Assembly: GCA_025359865.1 (NCBI GenBank)
Contig: JANYDH010000158.1
Coordinates: 1 to 38,543, forward strand
Length of the DNA: 38,543 nt
Reading direction: 5' to 3'
DNA from: Actinomycetes bacterium
Lineage (GTDB): Bacteria; Actinomycetota; Acidimicrobiia; Acidimicrobiales; Ilumatobacteraceae
The notes below the pieces were generated by a model that searched no databases, had not been told where the DNA came from, and worked only from the letters and a program-made list of their open reading frames with translations. This document shows positions 32,164 to 38,543 of this stretch, in pieces (the first letter of the stretch is position 1; each line of letters starts with the position of its first letter). The position numbers and the translations under genes were made by a program.

Positions 32164-32256
32164 CAGGATTCCTTGGCGTGTGAGGTGTCGGTCGAGGGAT
32201 GCGAGTCGTGGCGATGGGCGCACAACGCTCGTGTGAGCTGTGCTGGTTGGTAGGGC

Positions 32257-33099
32257 TCAGTTGGTATCGGTGCGGTACAAGAGCGCGGTTCCGATGGCGA
32301 GCGCCAGGACGATGTAGCCCGAAAAGAGAAACGCGTCCTCGATTCGTGTGAGGGCGGCGGCCATGGTCTTGGCGTTGTCGCCAGCAGACTTGATGCCGAG
32401 CAGCCCTGTGGCGGCGCTGAAGGGCAGGAACCTGGAGAAGTTTGCCGGCGCGAAGCCTTTGACGAGGTTCTCGATGACGAGCGCCCAGACGAGCACGGTT
32501 GCCGCGGCACCTGCGCTGTGGCGGATGATCATACCGATCCCGAGTCCGAGCACCGGGGCGAGCGAGGTGAGCAGGAGACCCCACAGAGCCGTGGTGAGCG
32601 ACCCGGACGTGTCGCCCAATTCGAGGCCACCGAGCACGGCACCACCGAATCCTGCGGCCATGCCGGCGATCCCCATTGCGAGGCCGAGGCAGCATCCGAT
32701 GGCTGCTTTGGCGGCGACGATCACCGCTCGAGCGGGCTGTGTAGTCACAACGGTCGCCAGCGTGCCGTGTTGTACCTCGGAGGTGAACAGCAGAGTGCCC
32801 ATCACGACGGCGAGGACGGTGGTGAGCCAGGTCGAAAAAATGAACGTTTCGCCGATCGTCAAGACTTTGTGCGTGTCGGGATCGGTCTTCACGAACGTTG
32901 CAACAACCCAGGACAGCAACACGCCGATGATGACGACGGCGCCGAGGAGCGCAGGAGTCGATCGGAGGGATCGAAGTTTGATCCACTCACTCCGAAGGGC
33001 AGCGGGAAGGGCAGCAACGTCGTCGCTGCCCTTCCGAATCGCCGGAGGCAGGCGTGGCTCTGTTCGGGTGGCGGTGGTCGGGAATGTGGTGATGGTCAT
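32257..33099 (-). CDS. ABC-2 type transporter permease
   Basis: 280 aa. It starts TITTFPTTATRTEPRLPPAI, then RSEWIKLRSLRSTPALLGAV with about six membrane helices (TWLTTVLAVVMGTLLFTSEV, QHGTLATVVTTQPAR). 'EW.KlrSlrs' and 'SEvq.GTl.tt....PaR' are hallmarks of ABC-2 permeases partnered with single ATPases. It lies directly downstream of the ATPase gene and should form the export pore. Substrate unknown. Confidence 0.9.
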   Translation of the reverse strand: MTITTFPTTATRTEPRLPPAIRKGSDDVAALPAALRSEWIKLRSLRSTPALLGAVVIIGVLLSWVVATFVKTDPDTHKVLTIGETFIFSTWLTTVLAVVMGTLLFTSEVQHGTLATVVTTQPARAVIVAAKAAIGCCLGLAMGIAGMAAGFGGAVLGGLELGDTSGSLTTALWGLLLTSLAPVLGLGIGMIIRHSAGAAATVLVWALVIENLVKGFAPANFSRFLPFSAATGLLGIKSAGDNAKTMAAALTRIEDAFLFSGYIVLALAIGTALLYRTDTN

Positions 33100-33143
33100 G
33101 GTGATGTCCTTTTTTGGTGTTCGATGTTGGGTGTGGTCGTAGT

Positions 33144-34040
33144 TCAGGCGGCGGCGAATTCGGCGCTAGCGCCGGTGATGTCGAGCAGAATCTCTTCGAG
33201 TGATCGTCTGGTCTCGGTGATCTCGATGATCTGGATGCGGTTGTCGAACGCGATCTGAGACACCGCAGCCGTGGTCGTACTGCGGACCGAAAGATGGTCG
33301 CCGCGGGCTTCGGCGGCGAGGGCGTGCCGCTCGAGTAGTCGTCTGAGTTCAGCGGCCTGTGGTGTGCGAACGCTGACCATAGATTCGCCACGGGCGAGGG
33401 TGGTAGCGACCGGTTCGGCGGCGAGGAGTCTGCCGGCACCGACGACGATGAGGTCGTCGGCGAACATCGCGAGCTCAGCAATAAGGTGGCTCGAGACGAA
33501 CACGGTGCCACCGTTTTCGGCGAACGCGCTGAGCGAGTTGCGTAGCCAGCGGATGCCGTCGGGGTCGAGCCCGTTGGATGGCTCGTCGAGGAGCAGGACT
33601 TCGGGCTCGCCGAGCAAGGCGCCAGCGAGCGCCAACCGCTGGCGCATCCCGAGTGAGAATCCGCCTGTGCGTTGGTCGGCAGCGCTGTCGAGGCCGACCT
33701 CGTTGAGGACCGCTTCGACCCGGCCGGCGGGTATCGAGGCGAGTGCGGCTGCTGCGGCGAGGTGGTTGCGTGCCGTTCGTCCCGGGTGCATCGAGCGGGC
33801 ATCGAGCACCGCTCCGACGACGCGGGCGGGGTGCAGCATGCGGGTGTAGCTGACGCCGCGGTAGCGGACGTCGCCGTTGTCGGGTCGGGTGAGGCCGACC
33901 ATCATCCGCATCGTCGTCGACTTTCCGGCGCCGTTCGGTCCGACGAACCCGGTGACGCGGCCACCGGCGACGTCGAAGGTGAGGTTGTCGACGGCAGTCC
34001 GCTGGCCGTACTGCTTGGTGAGTGATGAGACGGTGATCAT
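33144..34040 (-). CDS. ABC transporter ATP-binding protein
   Basis: 298 aa. Walker A VGPNGAGKSTTMRMM, the Q-loop region MVGLTRPDNGDVRYRG, signature FSLGMRQRLALAGALL, Walker B EVLLLDEPSNGLDPDG and the H-loop VFVSSHLIAELAM are all present. The C-terminal extension with TPQAAELRRLLERHALAAEA is usual for drug/bacteriocin-type exporters. It pairs with the next permease. Its ATG overlaps the stop of the preceding 90-aa gene. Confidence 0.95.
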   Translation of the reverse strand: MITVSSLTKQYGQRTAVDNLTFDVAGGRVTGFVGPNGAGKSTTMRMMVGLTRPDNGDVRYRGVSYTRMLHPARVVGAVLDARSMHPGRTARNHLAAAAALASIPAGRVEAVLNEVGLDSAADQRTGGFSLGMRQRLALAGALLGEPEVLLLDEPSNGLDPDGIRWLRNSLSAFAENGGTVFVSSHLIAELAMFADDLIVVGAGRLLAAEPVATTLARGESMVSVRTPQAAELRRLLERHALAAEARGDHLSVRSTTTAAVSQIAFDNRIQIIEITETRRSLEEILLDITGASAEFAAA

Positions 34041-34309
34041 GAGTGGTTGCTCGCTTCGTTGTTGGTTGGCGGGTGTTCTGTGGCTGGTTGCGCAGCCAAG
34101 GTGAGGGGGCCGATCGAGACGAGTTCGGCGTTGACGGCGGTCAGGTGCGCAACGATGCCGTGGAGGTGTGCAGCGTCACGGACGTCGCCGATCAGCCGGG
34201 TGACCCCATCCCGGGTGTGGTCGAGGGCGAAGTCGTCGAGCAACGGTCGCAGGAAGCGAGCGGTCGCTCGTCCCTTGATGACGATCTCATAGGTGGTCGT
34301 ACTGGTCAT
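34037..34309 (-). CDS. small hypothetical protein leading the ABC operon
   Basis: 90 aa from ATG 34309. TTTYEIVIKGRATARFLRPL, then LLDDFALDHTRDGVTRLIGD and LHGIVAHLTAVNAELVSIGP give a ferredoxin-like beta-alpha-beta pattern often found next to exporter genes. It is coupled to the ATPase by ATGA. Perhaps a ligand-binding or regulatory subunit. Intact. Confidence 0.7.
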   Translation of the reverse strand: MTSTTTYEIVIKGRATARFLRPLLDDFALDHTRDGVTRLIGDVRDAAHLHGIVAHLTAVNAELVSIGPLTLAAQPATEHPPTNNEASNHS

Positions 34310-34357
34310 GTCCCCACCATCCACCGCAACAGGGTGGGAGCGCCTCACCTCATGCGA

Positions 34358-34379
34358 CATCTCACCCAGGTGAGATGTT
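34358..34379. promoter_or_regulatory. perfect 22-bp palindrome between the ABC operon and the MalT-like regulator
   Basis: ACATCTCACC (34358-34367), CA, GGTGAGATGT (34370-34379). It lies 17 bp before ATG 34397 and 48 bp from the ABC operon start. A half-site-like CTCACCTCATG precedes it at about 34344. It is a likely operator for the divergent LuxR protein. Confidence 0.7.
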
Positions 34380-34396
34380 GGCGGTAAGGTCCACGA

Positions 34397-36598
34397 ATGA
34401 ACGGCGATCACGAGTCGGGACTGGCAGCAACGAAGCTGCGCCCGCCGGCGGCGCCCACCCGGCTTGTCCAGCGCTCCCGGTTGGTAGACCTTTTGGACGA
34501 CGGCGTTGCCAGATCGGTTGCTCTGCTGCTCGTCAGCGCACCTGCGGGGTCTGGCAAATCGACACTCGTCGCTGCCTGGGCACTCGAGCGGGCTCGACCT
34601 GTCGCGTGGTTACAGGTGGAAGAAGACGACTCGGACCCTGCGAGCTTTTGGTCCTCTCTCGTGGCAGCCATCGGCCGATGCCGACCCAACGTCACCGCTG
34701 TCGTCGGACCGCTGGTGATTGGGTCTCAAGGTGACGACCGGGTCGTGGTGCCAGCGATCGTGAACGCCGTGATCGACGACAGCGAACCGCTGCTCGTCGT
34801 GATCGACGACTACCACCTGATCGACAACGCCAGCGTCCACCGAGGCATGGAACGACTGATCGACCTCTGCCCGACGCAGTTGACGCTCGTCATCTCCACT
34901 CGAGTCGATCCGCCGTTCCGCCTCGGGCGGATGCGGGTGCGCAACCGGATCACCGAGGTCCGCGCACAGCATCTCCGGTTCGCCACTGACGAAGCCACCG
35001 TGTTGCTGGGATCAATTGGACGATCGCTCTCCCCCCAACGGCTCGACGATCTGTGTTCGCGAACCGAGGGTTGGGCCGCAGGCCTGGTACTGGCCGGGCT
35101 CTCGATGGAACATGCGGCCGACCCTGATCAGTTCGTGGACGCCTTCCGGGGTGATGATCAGCTCGTTGCCGGCTATCTGACCGACGAACTCCTCGACACA
35201 ATGGGCGCAGGGGACCGACGGCGACTAATCGAGACGGCGGTGCTCGACCACTTGACCGGACCGTTGATCGACGCCTTGACCGGCTCGGTGGACGGAACCA
35301 GATGGTTGGCCGACATCGCCGATCGCAACCAACTCGTGATCTGTCTCGACAGCACCGGCGAGTGGTTCCGATACCACCACCTGCTCCGCGATCTCCTGCT
35401 GCTGGAAGCACAGCGATCGATCCCCGAACGGCTCCCCGAACTGCACGCATGCGCAGCGGGCTGGTTCGAGCTGCGCGGAGACCGCCACCGCGCCGTCGTG
35501 CACCGCTTCGCCGCAGGCGACATCCCGGAGGCGATCGCGTTAATGCGTGTCGTCGGCCCCGACCTGCTCGGCCGCGGACAGATCCGCAAACTCCGCTCGT
35601 TCCTCGAACAAGCCGGACCCGCCGCCACGACGGACACAGCGTGTGCACTGGGCTGGGGATGGTGTGAATACCTGTCGAGCCGCTATGAACCAGCCACGCG
35701 CTGGCTCGACCTCGCCCTCGAGGTAGCTCCGCCGACGTTCGATCCGTTGGTCGCCGCGCCGCTGCGGATCAACCTCGCACTCGGCGGCGGAGACGTCGCC
35801 ACAGCACTCGCCAGCGCTCGCCTCGCCACTGCCGCGGGCGACCTCTGGCAGCGGCCCGCAGAACTCGCGACTGCCGTTGGTGCCGCCTACACGTGGGCAG
35901 GCATGCGCGCCGAGGCACAGGAGGTGCTCGCAGTAGCGATCTCCCGGTCCCAGGCGGAACAGCGGCTCACGTCCCATGTCCTCGCGCTCATTTACTCGGC
36001 GATCAACGACGTCGAGTACGGCAACAAGGACGCCGCGCACGCCACCGCCATCCAAGCAGTCTCGACTGCCGAGTCGTTCGGACTCGCCCAGTATCACGGC
36101 GTCGCCCCTGCGTTTGCAATCCGCGGCCGAACAGCGGCCGATCCAGACAGCGCACGGTTCGACGTGGCGCATGCGCTCCAGCTTGCACGCCGAGCAACCA
36201 CGGACCTCGGGCTCGCCTACGTCCTGACGACATGCGGCGACACACTCCTCGACCTGGCGGACGAAGCAGGCGGTTCGCTCCTCATCGAAGCGCGAGCCAG
36301 GATCGATCGCTGCGTCGACCCCGGAATTGCCGGTCGCTACCTTGCGCGCGCCGAATCGCGACACCACCTGCAATCTCGTACTGCAACGTCACCGACGTTG
36401 CCCACGAACCAGTTGACCGACCGCGAGCTCGCCGTGCTCCGCTTCCTGCCGACCAAACTCTCGCAACGAGACATCTCCACCGAGCTCTACGTCTCGCTCA
36501 ACACGGTCAAGACGCACTGCACCGCAATCTTTCGCAAACTCGAGGTCAACGACCGCAAGAGCGCTGTACAGGCCGCACGCGACCTCCACCTACTGTGA
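34397..36598 (+). CDS. MalT-type LuxR transcriptional activator
   Basis: 733 aa, intact. N-terminal STAND ATPase: LAATKLRPPAAPTRLVQRSR, Walker A LLLVSAPAGSGKSTLVAAWA (near residue 50), Walker B LLVVIDDYHLID and TEGWAAGLVLAGLSM. A superhelical TPR-like middle is followed by a C-terminal LuxR helix-turn-helix (LTDRELAVLRFLPTKLSQRD, then ISTELYVSLNTVKTHCTAIF). Such proteins sense an inducer and ATP and activate nearby promoters. The divergent ABC/DUF4389 operon and the shared palindrome make that operon the likely target. Confidence 0.93.
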   Translation: MNGDHESGLAATKLRPPAAPTRLVQRSRLVDLLDDGVARSVALLLVSAPAGSGKSTLVAAWALERARPVAWLQVEEDDSDPASFWSSLVAAIGRCRPNVTAVVGPLVIGSQGDDRVVVPAIVNAVIDDSEPLLVVIDDYHLIDNASVHRGMERLIDLCPTQLTLVISTRVDPPFRLGRMRVRNRITEVRAQHLRFATDEATVLLGSIGRSLSPQRLDDLCSRTEGWAAGLVLAGLSMEHAADPDQFVDAFRGDDQLVAGYLTDELLDTMGAGDRRRLIETAVLDHLTGPLIDALTGSVDGTRWLADIADRNQLVICLDSTGEWFRYHHLLRDLLLLEAQRSIPERLPELHACAAGWFELRGDRHRAVVHRFAAGDIPEAIALMRVVGPDLLGRGQIRKLRSFLEQAGPAATTDTACALGWGWCEYLSSRYEPATRWLDLALEVAPPTFDPLVAAPLRINLALGGGDVATALASARLATAAGDLWQRPAELATAVGAAYTWAGMRAEAQEVLAVAISRSQAEQRLTSHVLALIYSAINDVEYGNKDAAHATAIQAVSTAESFGLAQYHGVAPAFAIRGRTAADPDSARFDVAHALQLARRATTDLGLAYVLTTCGDTLLDLADEAGGSLLIEARARIDRCVDPGIAGRYLARAESRHHLQSRTATSPTLPTNQLTDRELAVLRFLPTKLSQRDISTELYVSLNTVKTHCTAIFRKLEVNDRKSAVQAARDLHLL

Positions 36599-36658
36599 CC
36601 CGACAACGCTCTCCCCTCGCGATCGAGTCCTGCGGAGCCACCCGTGACGACGACCCGG

Positions 36659-37285
36659 TTACCCGACCTTGGCCACGACGATCTTGCCGAACTCGATGAC
36701 CTCTGCCTGAATGGCCGCATCATCATCGCCGGGCAGACTGCCGCTGATCACGATTTCCTTGCCAGCGCCGATATCGATGTGGAGTTGTGACGCCGCTTTG
36801 AAGTACCAAGCGGCGTCGCCCACTCCATCGACTTTGATGACGTCGGGAAAGACCTTTTTCTCATCGTCGTAGCTGATGTAGCTGCCACCAAGTGTGATGC
36901 TGACAAAGGTGATTCCGGCCTCACCCGTCTTGGTTGTGCCCGAGATGTCATAGCCGCAGCCGTCTTTGCTCTCGTTGAGAACCCCTGCAGTGGCCGTTCC
37001 GCCGAACGCAGTAGCGACATCCTCGGCGGTCACTGCAGCGCATGGATCTCCCGTGGCACCTGTAGCGCCGCCGACCGAACTATTCGTACCAGTGGTCGCC
37101 GGGGGCGACGTGGCGGTTGCGTCGCCCGCACCGGTGACCGCAGTCGGCGTTTCCGTAGCGCTGTTCGCTGTTGTCACCGCCACCGTATCGATCGCCGGGG
37201 CTGTCGTCTTCGACTTCTTCGCATCGCTCGAACACGCCCCGAGCACCAACAGCACACCAATGGAGACGACCCCGATTCGGTTCAT
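36659..37285 (-). CDS. exported lipoprotein, unknown function
   Basis: 208 aa from ATG 37285. Signal peptide and lipobox MNRIGVVSIGVLLVLGACSS (Cys18), a Thr/Ala/Ser-rich linker to about residue 80, then a folded domain DPCAAVTAEDVATAFGGTAT and DGCGYDISGTTKTGEAGITF with two cysteines, like DUF3558-type surface lipoproteins of actinobacteria ('CaLlt..dva..lG......CgW'). It converges with the MalT-like gene. Intact. Confidence 0.85.
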   Translation of the reverse strand: MNRIGVVSIGVLLVLGACSSDAKKSKTTAPAIDTVAVTTANSATETPTAVTGAGDATATSPPATTGTNSSVGGATGATGDPCAAVTAEDVATAFGGTATAGVLNESKDGCGYDISGTTKTGEAGITFVSITLGGSYISYDDEKKVFPDVIKVDGVGDAAWYFKAASQLHIDIGAGKEIVISGSLPGDDDAAIQAEVIEFGKIVVAKVG

Positions 37286-37332
37286 CAAAAGATGGTACTC
37301 CCGCAAAGAGTGCCGACACGACCGAGACCAGC

Positions 37333-37902
37333 GGCGAGGCGGCGAACGGTCGCGAGGCCGTCGAACTTGCCCGCCGGCTGCGCCCCGATGTGTGCCTGTT
37401 CGACATCCGCATGCCAGAGATGGACGGAGTAGAGGCAACCCGTCTGCTCGCGGGGCCGCAGGTCGCACATCCGCTCGCAGTCGTGATCATCACGACCTTC
37501 GATCTGGACGACTACGTGATCGGCGCGCTGAAGGCCGGGGCCCGTGGGTTTCTGCTCAAGGACGCCGGCCCGGTGTTGTTGGTACAGGCCATTCACGCGG
37601 CGGCGCAAGGCGACGCGCTGATTTCGCCGAGCGTGACCGGTCGCCTGTTGTCCACTCTCGCGAACGCCACCAACCGTTCGACTGCGGTGCAGCCGATCGA
37701 GCCGTTGACCGAGCGCGAGGAAGAGGAAGAGGTGCTGGTCACGGTGGCGCGCGGCCGTACCAACGCTGAGATCGCTAGCGAGCTGCACATCAGTCTCAGT
37801 ACCGCGAAGACGCACATCGCCAGCCTGATCAACAAGCTGGGCGCCAGGAACCGCGTAGAGATCGCGATTTGGGCCTACGAAACCGGCCGCATCTCCAACT
37901 GA
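37333..37902 (+). pseudogene. NarL/FixJ-type response regulator, N-terminus missing
   Basis: The homology starts abruptly at GEAANGREAVELARRLRPDV, then CLFDIRMPEMDGVEATRLLA (phospho-acceptor Asp), VVIITTFDLDDYVIGALKAG (Thr) and FLLKDAGP (Lys), and a LuxR helix-turn-helix (VARGRTNAEIASELHISLST, then AKTHIASLINKLGARNRVEI). The first about 50 residues, including the acidic Mg-binding pair, are absent. Position 37333 lies only 47 bp from the divergent lipoprotein start, so a deletion removed them along with any sensor kinase. A GAGGAA duplication (37717-37728) adds two Glu to the 'TEREEEVL' motif. Confidence 0.8.
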
Positions 37903-37987
37903 CACCGCCGCGAGCCGAAGGTGAGCTTTGGCGTTGAGCTGCTGTCAACAGGCTGTCGCAAAATGTGGGTGCGGTGTGGCGGCACCC

Positions 37988-38047
37988 GATCCCGATCCAG
38001 ATCCCGATCCAGATCCCGATCTCGATCCCGACCCCGACCCCGACCCC
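37988..38047. repeat. ten-unit hexanucleotide repeat inside E5
   Basis: Units read GATCCC, GATCCA, GATCTC and GACCCC. The array is non-coding, so it shows that hexamer expansion here is not limited to genes. Confidence 0.9.
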
Positions 38048-38135
38048 GGCCGCGCGGTCGCGCTGCAGCGTGAACGTTCGGTGCATGACAGGCGGGCGTG
38101 GTGGAAGTCTGCATCAGCGACCACGACGGCGTTGC

Positions 38136-38260
38136 GGGCAGGATCGCGTCGACTTTCATGTCGCCAGCCCGGATAACTCGACGCGACTCCTCCCGGAAAG
38201 GCGTGACGGGCAGGATCGCGTCGAGTTTCATGTCGCCAGCGCCGATAACTCGACGCGACT
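38136..38260. repeat. two direct 53-bp copies inside E5
   Basis: Copies 38136-38188 and 38208-38260 share GGGCAGGATCGCGTCGA, TTTCATGTCGCCAGC and GATAACTCGACGCGACT, with a 19-bp spacer. A third, inverted copy is at 23083-23135 in E4. On the leftward strand all encode the same short peptide (SRRVIGAGDMKVDAILP), so they may derive from an old gene. Confidence 0.85.
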
Positions 38261-38487
38261 TGGCAGCGCAGCAACGGGTAGGCCCACCGGGTGGGCTGTC
38301 AGTCGCCGATGTTGAGCCGATGTTGAGCCGACGTTGAGCTGACTTTTGCGGCACAACCATGAGTTCAGCAACGACCATGACACCGTTGCCGACAACACGT
38401 CCAGACGGCCAACCTCACACAATCAGGCCGCTAACACCACCACACAGCATTGTGCGACAGCCTGTTGACAGCAGCCCAACGCCAAAG

Positions 38488-38543
38488 ATCAGGTGGTGCG
38501 ACGTGGAGTCGCGAAGTGCAGAACGAGATGGCATTTTCGCGCG
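38488..38543. other. window end, nothing recognised
   Basis: 56 bp after E5. GGTGGTGCGACG here also occurs at about 286-297 inside E1. Confidence 0.4.

Larger units (their letters stand above)
37926..38487. repeat. repeat element E5: 562 bp with 40-bp terminal inverted repeats
   Basis: The ends 37926-37965 and 38448-38487 are inverted repeats identical at 38 of 40 positions. The outer tip is CTTTGGCGTTG, the inner part CAACAGGCTGTCGCA. The interior has ten 6-bp GATCCC-like units (37988-38047), two direct 53-bp copies (38136-38188 and 38208-38260), and a run of GATGTTGAGCC-like units (38309-38340). The interior matches E4 (22871-23264) inverted. There is no transposase gene, so it is a non-autonomous element, and no flanking duplication was clear to me. 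Confidence 0.85.

Noticed and set aside
31853-32986. 377-codon leftward open frame
   Set aside because: It is a shadow frame over the DUF4389 and ABC permease genes, both of which have clear family motifs in their own frames.
37926-38487. Complete insertion sequence
   Set aside because: It has good terminal inverted repeats, but no frame inside encodes transposase motifs and no flanking target duplication was evident.

Overview
This 38.5 kb window is high-GC DNA from an actinobacterium. Acidimicrobiia (Ilumatobacter/Microthrix-like) is my best guess, from protein style and gene content: a DUF222/HNH '13E12' endonuclease end, an F420-type PPOX protein, LAL/MalT-type LuxR regulators, and GTP-type PEPCK remains next to a PEP carboxylase. 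There is no rRNA, tRNA or CRISPR that I can see. Reading is complicated by decay: at least ten genes carry frameshifts, nonsense codons, internal deletions or missing ends. Some single-base frameshifts could be assembly errors.

Layout. 1-5.7 kb is an accessory stretch of toxin-antitoxin modules (phd/vapC, a PIN toxin, an antitoxin with a broken PIN toxin, a degenerate hipBA), an AbiEii-type nucleotidyltransferase remnant and dispersed palindromic repeats. 5.9-13.1 kb holds two alpha/beta hydrolases around a large LuxR regulator whose gene is split by an 8-bp tandem repeat, then a deleted MFS exporter. 13.2-13.9 kb is repeat debris. 13.9-19.0 kb is a sulfur/thiol unit. Leftward it encodes an ArsR-rhodanese sensor, an ArsM-like methyltransferase with an in-frame UGA at its conserved cysteine, and DsrE. 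Rightward it encodes a 39-aa leader ORF, an MBL-double-rhodanese protein, an MFS permease and a rhodanese. The two arms are divided by a pair of ATTCAA-N8-TTGAAT operators. 19.0-23.7 kb has decayed genes, a 23-aa membrane protein, a CsbD-like protein, a zinc alcohol dehydrogenase, vapBC, a VOC protein, a repeat element and an orphan antitoxin. 23.7-31.5 kb has a riboswitch-controlled TMEM165-type Mn exporter, a truncated ECF sigma gene, a broken chemoreceptor, intact ppc, an AraC regulator, a PPOX protein and a pckG fragment. 31.5-37.9 kb has an ABC export operon with a DUF4389 protein, a divergent MalT-like regulator, a lipoprotein and a truncated NarL-type response regulator. The right end is a 562-bp element with 40-bp terminal inverted repeats.

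Most interesting signals. (1) A candidate selenocysteine codon in the ArsM-like gene, with a SECIS-like hairpin immediately downstream and an intact C-terminus after it. (2) A LuxR gene with about 14 copies of an 8-bp repeat, where losing one copy restores the frame, as expected for phase variation. (3) Two families of dispersed inverted-repeat DNA, one a 50-bp double palindrome with a natural filled and empty site pair, whose edges coincide with truncated genes. (4) An unusual number of 5-, 6-, 8- and 9-bp tandem expansions.
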